This document shows, piece after piece, positions 1 through 5,444 of a DNA stretch of 6,094 nucleotides (the stretch's first letter is position 1; each line of letters opens with the position of its first letter). A program made the position numbers and the translations under genes. The notes below the pieces were generated by a model, which was not told the DNA's origin, ran no database searches, and was given only the letters and a program-made list of their open reading frames with translations. Origin of the DNA: an uncultured Eubacteriales bacterium (GTDB lineage Bacteria; Bacillota; Clostridia; Peptostreptococcales; Anaerovoracaceae); assembly GCA_902797405.1 (NCBI GenBank), contig CADBSP010000052.1, forward strand, positions 1 through 6,094. The letters run 5' to 3'.

Positions 1-81
1 AATACCCTGTATAGCTATTGGAATCGCAAGCCTTGCAAGCTTTTTGTTAAGTTCTCTTTTGTCGATTATATTGGCTTGCAT
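1..81 (-). CDS. MATE-family efflux transporter, N-terminal fragment (cut by left edge)
   Basis: Only the first 27 codons are inside the window, reading from an ATG at 81 leftward. The peptide begins MQANIIDKRELNKKL and continues ARLAIPIAIQGI. A short polar, lysine-rich leader followed by L-x-x-LA-x-PIA-x-Q at the start of a hydrophobic helix is the usual opening of MATE (NorM/DinF-like) proteins, which export drugs or metabolites across the cytoplasmic membrane using a cation gradient. The frame has a stop about 13 codons upstream and no other ATG, GTG or TTG, so the start is reasonably fixed, but no good Shine-Dalgarno sequence is visible. It follows the dCMP deaminase gene after about 100 bp on the same strand. 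The opposite strand is open across 1-226 and encodes a hydrophobic peptide, but that is a composition shadow. The family call rests on a short stretch. Confidence 0.6.
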   Translation of the reverse strand, partial: MQANIIDKRELNKKLARLAIPIAIQGI

Positions 82-82
82 T

Positions 83-126
83 TTATTGTTATCTTTTGTA
101 TTAATCGCCGATTATTATTGTTATCT
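83..126 (-). repeat. 12-bp direct repeat upstream of the MATE gene
   Basis: The 12-mer AGATAACAATAA (minus strand) occurs exactly at 94-83 and at 126-115, a period of 32 bp, close to three helical turns. The nearer copy ends one base before the ATG at 81. The copies could be an operator pair, or chance in an AT-rich spacer. Nothing else is recognisable in the 101-bp gap (82-182): no convincing terminator hairpin and no clean -35/-10 pair. Confidence 0.4.
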
Positions 127-182
127 ATCGTCAGCACTCGTTGCGCTAATCTATGCTTTCTTTTTACATATTTCCGCACGAA

Positions 183-707
183 TCACTCTTCCCATCTCTC
201 GTGAGTGTTGTGCCTGTCTGCCATGATTACACGTTTTCCGGCTTCCTCTAATAATTCCATGGAAAGCTTGTCCGGATATCCTTCTTTGACAACTATTTTG
301 TCTATTCCTGCGTTTATAATCATCTTGGCACAGATTACACAGGGTTGATGAGTAATGTAAATTGATGCTCCCTCTATGCTTTGGCCCAATGTAGCGGCCT
401 GGATAATTGCGTTTTGTTCGGCGTGGAGCGCACGGCAGAGTTCATGTCTTTCTCCCGATGGAACTCCGAGCTTTTCTCTGAGGCACCCTCCCAATTCGTC
501 GCAATGAGATAGACCTCTGGGCGCGCCGTTATATCCTGTCGCTATTATATGTTTGTTTTTGACTATTATCGCGCCAACGTGACGTCTAAGGCACGTGGAT
601 CTTTTGGCTGTTAATTCTGCCATCTGCATGAAGTATTCGTCCCAGGTTGGACGGTTAATACTTTGGGGAGTGCTACTCTCTTTTTTCATGTCTTTCTTTT
701 CTTCCAA
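183..707 (-). CDS. dCMP deaminase (deoxycytidylate deaminase family, ComEB-like)
   Basis: A complete 174-residue zinc-dependent cytidine/deoxycytidylate deaminase fold protein. The family converts dCMP to dUMP in the cytoplasm, feeding thymidylate synthase. The zinc and proton-shuttle motif HAEQNAI is at residues 95-101 (His95 ligand, Glu97 catalytic), and PCVICAK at 122-128 supplies Cys123 and Cys126. The upstream motif GYNGAPRGLSHCDELGGC (58-75) and Cys91 before the HAE motif are typical of the dCMP deaminase branch, which has extra metal-binding Cys/His residues, rather than of small cytidine deaminases. The length is normal. The start is a TTG at 707: an AGGAG lies at 719-715, seven bases upstream, whereas the in-frame ATG at 689 has only a weak purine run before it. 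In Bacillus this family is called ComEB after its operon position, although its role is nucleotide metabolism. It lies between truA and the MATE gene on the same strand. Confidence 0.93.
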   Translation of the reverse strand: MEEKKDMKKESSTPQSINRPTWDEYFMQMAELTAKRSTCLRRHVGAIIVKNKHIIATGYNGAPRGLSHCDELGGCLREKLGVPSGERHELCRALHAEQNAIIQAATLGQSIEGASIYITHQPCVICAKMIINAGIDKIVVKEGYPDKLSMELLEEAGKRVIMADRHNTHERWEE

Positions 708-787
708 AACTCTGCTCCTGATTAAATATCCTTATGATTCATTCCTTCTTATCTATAGTGTTATTATCTTCCTCACTCTAGCGTGTT

Positions 788-819
788 ATTATACGCATTA
801 ATCTTGCTATTATCATCAA
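788..819 (-). promoter_or_regulatory. Weak candidate sigma-A promoter for the dCMP deaminase gene
   Basis: The 137-bp gap between truA and the dCMP deaminase gene contains an exact TATAAT on the minus strand at 793-788. The nearest -35-like hexamer, TTGATG at 819-814, is 20 bp away, longer than the preferred 17 bp. The gap is long enough for a separate promoter and no terminator is visible after truA. The sequence ATAATAACAC occurs twice here (792-783 and 767-758), the first copy overlapping this -10. Tentative. Confidence 0.25.
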
Positions 820-844
820 TATGTCCTTGGCGGATTGCTTTTAA

Positions 845-1654
845 TCATAACTTATTAATTATATCATCAAAATATATCTTCGCCAAATACAATCCTTCCG
901 GTGGCGCCGTGTGACCTGCCAAGGTCCTATCTCTGGCTTCAATTGCCTTTTTGACAGATTCAGGACTTCTCCTTCCCTGTCCCACTTCCACCAAGGTTCC
1001 GACTATTATTCGTACCATGTTATATAGGAATCCATCTCCTGTAATGTCGATTTCCACCTCCTTGGCGCGCCAGTGGATTTGTGGATTAATTCTTAATTCG
1101 AAAATCGTCCGAACTGTGCTTTCCCTCGGAGTTCCTCCAGCAGCCTGGAAGCAAGCAAAGTCATGCGTTCCAACTATGTATTCTGCCGCCTTTTCCATCG
1201 CCGAAAAATCTAACGTATCGCCGGGTTTCGGGTCAATGTAATAACAATAATCTCGATTGAATGGATGAGGCTCACCTGTATTAATCAAATATCTATATGT
1301 CTTTTTAATGCAATTAAACCTGGCGTGAAATCCCTCCGGAACCTCCTTCACATCAACAATTCTTATATCTCCTGGTTTGGTTCCTCCTCCGGTTCTTCCT
1401 TCCGACAAAAGATTGTTTGTCGCAAGTTTCAGCTTTTCTATGGGTATACCGAAGTCCCCGCTAAAAGTGCAGCATTGTCCCAAGGCATGTACTCCGGCGT
1501 CCGTTCTGCTGGTTCCGTTTACTTTGATTTCCTGACCCGTAACTTCCGACAAGGCGTTTTGGAGTTCTCCTTGAACAGTCCTCTGGCCCGGTTGCTCCTG
1601 CCATCCGTGGAATCCGGATCCATCATATTCAATTGTCAATAAAACATTTTTCAT
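845..1654 (-). CDS. truA: tRNA pseudouridine(38-40) synthase TruA
   Basis: A complete 269-residue TruA, which isomerises uridines 38, 39 and 40 in the anticodon stem-loop of many tRNAs. The N-terminus has the family strand MKNVLLTIEYDGSGFHGWQ. The catalytic motif NGTSRTDAGVHALGQ carries the nucleophilic aspartate at about residue 52. Other conserved blocks are KKTYRYLINTG, FACFQAAGG, GDGFLYNMVRIIVGTLVEVG and the C-terminal APPEGLYL. The length fits the family and no motif is missing. The frame stays open for 11 codons upstream to an ATG at 1687, but the start is placed at 1654: GGTGAG at 1667-1662 lies seven bases before it, and the extra residues (MRFKELAVSVF) are encoded by a tandem duplication, not by conserved protein sequence. 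It lies 62 bp after the prepilin peptidase gene, probably in one transcript. Confidence 0.96.
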   Translation of the reverse strand: MKNVLLTIEYDGSGFHGWQEQPGQRTVQGELQNALSEVTGQEIKVNGTSRTDAGVHALGQCCTFSGDFGIPIEKLKLATNNLLSEGRTGGGTKPGDIRIVDVKEVPEGFHARFNCIKKTYRYLINTGEPHPFNRDYCYYIDPKPGDTLDFSAMEKAAEYIVGTHDFACFQAAGGTPRESTVRTIFELRINPQIHWRAKEVEIDITGDGFLYNMVRIIVGTLVEVGQGRRSPESVKKAIEARDRTLAGHTAPPEGLYLAKIYFDDIINKL

Positions 1655-1727
1655 AAATACACTCACCGCAAGCTCTTTAAATCTCAATTTTCATAAATAC
1701 ACTCACTGCAAACTCTTTAAATTTCAA
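1648..1727. repeat. Two tandem 40-bp copies of the prepilin peptidase/truA junction
   Basis: The unit at 1648-1687 is repeated directly at 1688-1727 with 37 of 40 positions identical. The three differences (1667/1707, 1672/1712, 1683/1723) are all transitions. In minus-strand sense each unit carries a coding tail ending in a TAA stop, a purine-rich GTGAG ribosome-binding segment, and an ATG followed by AAA. The copy at 1688-1727 holds the real C-terminal codons and stop of the prepilin peptidase; the copy at 1648-1687 holds the real truA ribosome binding site and start. The duplication added 40 bp, increasing the gap between the genes from about 22 to 62 bp. Coding function is intact on both sides. 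Confidence 0.95.
1677..1694 (-). other. Vestigial five-codon ORF (MKIEI) created by the junction duplication
   Basis: The upstream copy of the duplicated truA start gives an ATG at 1694 preceded by AGTGAG seven bases away. It reads five codons (M-K-I-E-I) into the duplicated peptidase tail and stops at TAA (1679-1677), 22 bases before the true truA start. Compared with the functional site, the ribosome binding segment has changed from GGTGAG to AGTGAG, which should weaken it. It is probably a by-product of the duplication; it could still capture ribosomes ahead of truA, but nothing shows that it is translated. Confidence 0.4.
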
Positions 1728-2430
1728 TAATATAATCCCAAAAGAACACGATATAAGTCGCTGCTGCCGCCGCTATATATGGAACCATCGGCTGGGTGTC
1801 TGTCCTTTTGATCTTCTTTCGCGCAATTTGAATCACAAACCAGGCACCGCTCACAAGGGTTGAAATTACAAATATAAAAAGAACGCCTTTTATTCCGGTG
1901 ATAAACCCTAGAACTGCATAAAGCTTAATGTCGCCACCGCCTAGCGCCATCTTTTGATAGAAGAGTTTTCCGAGTCCGGCTATCAAAGCCATGAGCACGA
2001 ATCCCATCCCTGCGCCTATAAATGCCACGCTCCACGAACCGTGATACGGCATGAAGCCCATTCCCGTAACCGCAAGCAGTATCAGGTATTGGTCGGGAAC
2101 TATTCGGTATTTGATGTCGGCAATCGATAGTTCCAACAAAAGCCACAGGGCCACGGTTCCCGGTATCGCAAACTGCCAATCCTCCACAACAAGTTTGATG
2201 TTCAGAATAATAAAGGCCATAGTAAATACGTATTTCCAGGGGTGGCTTTTTATCCTCTGCGTATAGGGATCTCTCATCTCCGCCGTCGGCTCTTCTCCGT
2301 AATCGCAGAACCACTTGGCAGGAACTTTGTTAAAGAGATAAACTGCGCCATTCCCCTCGAAAATTCCAATCAAAATGGCTGTCAGGCATTTAATTATCAG
2401 AATCAGGATTGCAATGCTATTCTCGCTCAT
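1717..2430 (-). CDS. Prepilin peptidase, A24 aspartic membrane protease family
   Basis: A 237-residue polytopic membrane protein with the two A24 aspartate motifs: IADIKYRIVPD at 103-113 (Asp105) and GGGDIKLYA at 164-172 (Asp167, the GxGD motif). Enzymes of this family cut the short leader of type IV pilin-like precursors, and some also N-methylate the new end. The first helix (about 5-26) is followed by a cytoplasmic segment, FNKVPAKWFCDYGEEP (33-48), in place of the zinc-binding cysteine domain of longer PilD enzymes. Several hydrophobic helices follow up to a WDYIIEI terminus. The start ATG at 2430 lacks a clear Shine-Dalgarno sequence; the nearest purine run, GGGGAT, is about 17 bases upstream. 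No pilin or pilus assembly genes are in the window, so the substrate is unknown. Its last codons and stop lie in a tandemly duplicated unit shared with the truA start region. Confidence 0.88.
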   Translation of the reverse strand: MSENSIAILILIIKCLTAILIGIFEGNGAVYLFNKVPAKWFCDYGEEPTAEMRDPYTQRIKSHPWKYVFTMAFIILNIKLVVEDWQFAIPGTVALWLLLELSIADIKYRIVPDQYLILLAVTGMGFMPYHGSWSVAFIGAGMGFVLMALIAGLGKLFYQKMALGGGDIKLYAVLGFITGIKGVLFIFVISTLVSGAWFVIQIARKKIKRTDTQPMVPYIAAAAATYIVFFWDYIIEI

Positions 2431-2499
2431 GGGTTAATACTATCATAATCCCCATACACCGTCTATGAGAAAAGAAAGGGGAAACGAAAAAACCTGCAG

Positions 2500-2685
2500 T
2501 GCGGGCAAGTATATGGGTGATAAACCTCCGCAGGACGATAGAAATGACCCGAAAAATCAAAAAACTTCCGTTTGGAGTTGACCAGGGGATGGGCCCCCCG
2601 CGACAACTCCACGGAAGTGCTTTTGATTTTTTGGATTTCATTTCATTGTCCGAGGACCAGTTTATCACCCATATACTTGCCCACA
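2500..2685. repeat. 186-bp near-perfect inverted repeat (MITE-like or long structured hairpin)
   Basis: The outer arms 2503-2525 and 2660-2682 are exact reverse complements over 23 bp, starting GGGCAAGTATATGGG on each strand; two further pairs (2500/2685, 2501/2684) extend them past one mismatch. The middle arms (about 2526-2563 and 2619-2659) are partly complementary, including the AAAAATCAAAA / TTTTGATTTTT blocks. The inner stem pairs 2564-2580 with 2604-2618 around a G/C-rich loop. Because of this symmetry both strands encode similar short peptides (xASIWVIN), which are not genes. No transposase is present and no target-site duplication is obvious at the ends. It fills most of the 288-bp gap between the vWA gene and the prepilin peptidase gene. 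It could be a non-autonomous mobile element, or a structured RNA or terminator region. Confidence 0.85.
2559..2618 (-). terminator. Rho-independent terminator in the core of the palindrome
   Basis: On the minus strand the arm ACTTCCGTGGAGTTG (2618-2604) pairs with CAACTCCAAACGGAAGT (2580-2564), with a two-base bulge. The loop holds an additional GGGG/CCCC pairing. The stem is followed at once by a run of T (2563-2559), then GATTTTT. It lies about 100 bp after the vWA stop codon and would end the sigma-vWA transcript. The plus strand has a less ideal T-rich tail (TTTTGATTTTTT), so weaker termination in that direction is possible, although no plus-strand gene ends here. Confidence 0.65.
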
Positions 2686-2718
2686 AAACTTTGTTTTAGC
2701 GTTTATATTCCGCAATCT

Positions 2719-4596
2719 TTATTTATAGTCGTTTATGATGCGGACGATTACATCGTGGAGGAGTTCGACAGTGTAGTCTCCAACGATTGGTTCCAAATGG
2801 GATTCCCCTACTCCGGAATCGTCGGTCAAGAATACATATGTGCCGTCGGTTGTGATTGCAAGCGCTCTACCAAAGAGCTCGGTTTCTCTCTCGGCATTTG
2901 ACGCAACTACCGGAACCAGGTGTATGCCTCGTGCCGCCGCAGATTCCACAGCTTCTGCGACAATGCCCTCTGTTCCGTAATGAGGAGGAGCATCGAATAT
3001 TAGGAATGCGACTTTGCTGCAATCGTCTCTCCACTCATTATTATATGTAATTGTCTCTGCTAGAATATCCGCAACCGCTTCCGGCATATCTCCGCCGCCC
3101 GCTGCATATTCGTCGCTTAGCTGGGCCTGAACTTCACCTACATTTTGGGTAAAACCGTTTGTTTTGGTTACGTACTCGTCTTCCGCGTCCCTATAAAAAT
3201 TCGTAGAGAACCATACCGAGCCATCTGCAACCTCCGCTGCAATAGATTTGAAATCCATTTGCAGATATGCAAGCTCGTCTCCCATGGATCCGGTAGTGTC
3301 GACGATGAACATAACCTGGGTTTCTACCGGGTCGGCTGCTGTTTTTGATACAGTAATGTTTACATCGTCCAGAACGCTGACTTCCACACTACCCTGGAAG
3401 TCTTCACCCGTGGTAGTTGCAACTTCCAGCGCGACTTCCACACCGTTGGATGCTACGTAAGATGGGGCTAAACCTTCAGGATAGAATAGATATGCCACAC
3501 CGTATTTATTGCTCTTTGATGTCCAGATAGGATTGCCTGACTCATCGTAAAGCACAACCTCTTCCTCCGCTAAAGGATTATCGCTTTCATCAAAGACATT
3601 CACTTTCACGCGGTTTCTCGGGTCGATTCCATAAGATGGGAATTCTATAATCCCGGAACTCACCAGGTTGGTGAAGAATGGCCAATTGTCGTTGTCTCGC
3701 CATTCCGCCGCAGTTAGAACAAAGGATTCACCTTGAAGGGAAATAGGCTCCGTCTCTTCTTCACCCTTATACTCTGGGCTCTTCTCCTCCGTCGTTGATG
3801 GGACAGGAGGTGTTCCTTCTGCAGTTGCTTCTTCGTACTCGGCCATTTCGCCAGCATATTCCCCTGCTGCTTCTTCAGCAGCAGCATCAGCTTCTGCGGG
3901 TTCTGAAGTATTTATATGCTCAGATGCAGTAGAACTTTCTGTGACACTCTCGGAGTCACTTTCCTTCTCGTCCTTAGGCGCGACTGCGAGATTCACATTC
4001 AAGTGGTTCTTTGCCCATGGAATACCGACGCTTAAGAATATAATTAAGCAAGCGGCTGCCACGGTTATCTTTTGGAGGTGTTTGCTGTTAAACCCCTTCC
4101 CCTTTTTCATCTTATCCTGGCGTTCAGTGCTCTGCGATAATGCAACCCAGCTATTGTAATTCTTTTCATAGTTCTCACGGGCGTGCTCTGTATCGCCAAA
4201 CTTGCCACGTCCAAGGCCGGCGGCTCCCTGACTAATCCAGGAATTCTTTCTGACAGTCGGCTTCGCCTGAACTATTTCGCCCTCCTGGTCATCCCGGCGA
4301 GTCTGAGCTCCCAGGCTTTCCTCTTCGCTCTGGTTGGCTTGTATAATCTGACCTGCCTGATCGCTCTGACCATCCGGGTCGCTCTGATTATACAGTGTTT
4401 CCAAGCTGCTGCCGTGCGCATCGTCGACAAACTCGTCTTTAATCAGGCCAATAGCGTCCTGAAGTTTTTCTGCGCCATGAAGTTTTTCTTCGCTATGAAT
4501 CATTTCAGTATCCTTATGCTTCATATCATTGTTATTCATTAAATCATTATCATTATTTTTCATTTCATTGCCCGCGCCATTCATTCTATTACACAC
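2719..4596 (-). CDS. Single-pass membrane protein with extracytoplasmic vWA (MIDAS) domain; likely partner of the adjacent sigma factor
   Basis: A 625-residue protein. Residues 1-170 are polar, rich in D/E/N/Q and probably disordered and cytoplasmic. A basic stretch (KMKKGKGFNSKH) precedes one transmembrane helix at about 175-194. An acidic, low-complexity S/E/A/T linker spans about 207-285. A beta-rich, Ig or carboxypeptidase-regulatory-like segment (about 328-372, VNVFDESDNPLAEEEVVLYD) follows, then a vWA domain from about 425 to 620. The vWA domain carries a metal-site motif DTTGSMGD (Asp433, Thr435, Ser437), GGGDMPEA at 500-507 and FLIFDAPPH with Asp535. The start is GTG at 4596, with AGAGG at 4610-4606; an ATG at 4584 is too far from it. 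The gene starts 23 bp after the sigma gene stop. The order cytoplasmic tail, single helix, outer domain resembles membrane-bound anti-sigma or sensor proteins paired with such sigma factors, but no zinc-type anti-sigma motif is visible. The role is inferred. Confidence 0.85.
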   Translation of the reverse strand: MCNRMNGAGNEMKNNDNDLMNNNDMKHKDTEMIHSEEKLHGAEKLQDAIGLIKDEFVDDAHGSSLETLYNQSDPDGQSDQAGQIIQANQSEEESLGAQTRRDDQEGEIVQAKPTVRKNSWISQGAAGLGRGKFGDTEHARENYEKNYNSWVALSQSTERQDKMKKGKGFNSKHLQKITVAAACLIIFLSVGIPWAKNHLNVNLAVAPKDEKESDSESVTESSTASEHINTSEPAEADAAAEEAAGEYAGEMAEYEEATAEGTPPVPSTTEEKSPEYKGEEETEPISLQGESFVLTAAEWRDNDNWPFFTNLVSSGIIEFPSYGIDPRNRVKVNVFDESDNPLAEEEVVLYDESGNPIWTSKSNKYGVAYLFYPEGLAPSYVASNGVEVALEVATTTGEDFQGSVEVSVLDDVNITVSKTAADPVETQVMFIVDTTGSMGDELAYLQMDFKSIAAEVADGSVWFSTNFYRDAEDEYVTKTNGFTQNVGEVQAQLSDEYAAGGGDMPEAVADILAETITYNNEWRDDCSKVAFLIFDAPPHYGTEGIVAEAVESAAARGIHLVPVVASNAERETELFGRALAITTDGTYVFLTDDSGVGESHLEPIVGDYTVELLHDVIVRIINDYK

Positions 4597-4619
4597 GCTT
4601 TATTACCTCTTTTGAACAT

Positions 4620-5249
4620 TTACACCATTACACCCTGGGACACGAGATACTCTCTTAGCTCATCTCTCGTTCTTTTTAATGTCATTTTCACCTTGCTTTC
4701 CGTATAATCGAAGCGCTCCGAAATATCTTTGATGGAGTCGAAATACCAATATCTACAGAGAAAGATTCTTCTATCTGCTTCATTTTTGCTGGATAGAAAT
4801 GCTTCTATTAACTTCGTTAGTTCCTCTACCTCCAGGTTTTCATCAATTTTACTTCCGTCAGCAATGCAGTCCATTAATTCATCCAGGGTGAGAGTCGCTT
4901 CTCCGCCTCCTCTCTTTTCTGCATTGGCAGCGCGGAGTTTTTTGATGGAAAGGTTCCTTGTTATCTTGGCAAGGAAGATGCGAAATACATTTGGTCTGGT
5001 TGGAGGTATGGCATTCCATGCGCCCAAATAGGTATCATTCACACATTCTGAAACATCTTCGGAATTGTGAATGATGTTTCCGGATACAGTTCTGAGATAT
5101 TTGTCATATTTGCTCTGCGTCTCGGAGATAGCTCTTTCATCGCGAGCAAAATACAGGTCAACAATCGCAGAATCGGGCATAGTCCCGGATGTTGTTCCAC
5201 CAAGGGTCTCAGTTTTGTCTATAAAGATTGAATCTTTCAGTTCGAACAT
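4620..5249 (-). CDS. RNA polymerase sigma factor, sigma-70 family, ECF-like
   Basis: A 209-residue two-domain sigma factor. Region 2 spans about 30-108 and includes the helix DVSECVNDTYLGAWNAIPP and the segment FRIFLAKITRNLSIKKLR, which matches the -10-binding part of sigma-70 region 2. A linker, RGGGEATLTLDELMDCI, is typical of a sigma group common in gut Clostridia. Region 4 is at about 133-202: FLCRYWYFDSIKDISERFDYTESKVKMTLKRTRDELREYL, a helix-turn-helix that would read the -35 element. The start is placed at ATG 5249 because AGGAG (5261-5257) lies seven bases upstream; an ATG at 5264 would add MRRDT, has AGAGG before it, and cannot be excluded. The 25-30 residues before region 2 are slightly longer than in minimal ECF factors. 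It is followed closely by the membrane vWA gene, probably its regulator. Targets cannot be read from the window. Confidence 0.9.
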   Translation of the reverse strand: MFELKDSIFIDKTETLGGTTSGTMPDSAIVDLYFARDERAISETQSKYDKYLRTVSGNIIHNSEDVSECVNDTYLGAWNAIPPTRPNVFRIFLAKITRNLSIKKLRAANAEKRGGGEATLTLDELMDCIADGSKIDENLEVEELTKLIEAFLSSKNEADRRIFLCRYWYFDSIKDISERFDYTESKVKMTLKRTRDELREYLVSQGVMV

Positions 5250-5313
5250 GGTATCTCTCCTCATAAAGGCCTCTCACCTATAATGTCCCTGTCAGAGGTA
5301 TTACGTCACATTA

Positions 5314-5322
5314 ATTATAGCA
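5314..5322 (-). promoter_or_regulatory. Extended -10 promoter of the sigma factor gene
   Basis: The minus strand reads TGCTATAAT at 5322-5314, an exact TGnTATAAT extended -10. The -35 hexamer at the 17-bp position (CATCTA, 5342-5337) is poor, which an extended -10 can tolerate. Transcription would start near 5307, giving a leader of about 58 bases before the ATG at 5249. This is a vegetative-type promoter; no obvious ECF-type -35 was seen, so autoregulation is not evident. Confidence 0.55.
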
Positions 5323-5342
5323 TATGAAAAAATCTATAGATG

Positions 5343-5351
5343 TGTTAAAAT
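5343..5351 (+). promoter_or_regulatory. Extended -10 promoter of the murE gene
   Basis: The plus strand reads TGTTAAAAT at 5343-5351, a TGn plus TAAAAT extended -10. The -35 at a 17-bp spacing (TATGAA, 5323-5328) is weak. The start site would be near 5358, giving about 87 bases of leader before the ATG at 5445. It overlaps the divergent sigma promoter: each would place its -35 between the two -10 elements. Confidence 0.4.
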
Positions 5352-5411
5352 GTTAAGGTTAAAACTAATGAGCTTAATGCCGTAAACATATTAGCAAGAA
5401 TTGAGCGCAAA

Positions 5412-5435
5412 GTATCAAATAAGGTATCAAATAGG
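5412..5435 (+). repeat. 12-bp tandem microduplication just upstream of the murE ATG
   Basis: GTATCAAATAAG (5412-5423) is followed directly by GTATCAAATAGG (5424-5435), differing at one position. In the murE frame the two copies encode V-S-N-K and V-S-N-R. The second copy also creates the AGGG that is the only Shine-Dalgarno-like sequence near the ATG at 5445. Confidence 0.75.
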
Positions 5436-5444
5436 GTAGATATT

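Noticed and set aside
1..226. Open plus-strand frame encoding a strongly hydrophobic peptide that could be the end of a membrane protein
   Set aside because: It runs 44 bp into the dCMP deaminase gene and its hydrophobicity follows from T-rich composition; the minus strand carries a better explanation, the MATE N-terminus with its PIA-x-Q motif.
595..801. 68-codon plus-strand hydrophobic frame over the dCMP deaminase 5' end
   Set aside because: It is antisense to a well-supported gene and ends in an AT-rich spacer; its hydrophobicity reflects T-rich codons.
2417..2443. Short minus-strand ORF (MIVLTHERE) overlapping the peptidase start, as a translational-coupling leader
   Set aside because: It is only nine codons long, its GGGGAT is next to the ATG at an unsuitable distance, and nothing else supports translation.
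2417..2686. 89-codon minus-strand frame crossing the palindrome
   Set aside because: Its first third mirrors a plus-strand frame (2499-2699) because of the inverted repeat, it overlaps the peptidase start, and it has no recognisable domain.
4183..4542. 119-codon plus-strand frame opposite the vWA gene N-terminal region
   Set aside because: It is a shadow of the acidic, low-complexity coding sequence on the minus strand and has no upstream ribosome site or domain.
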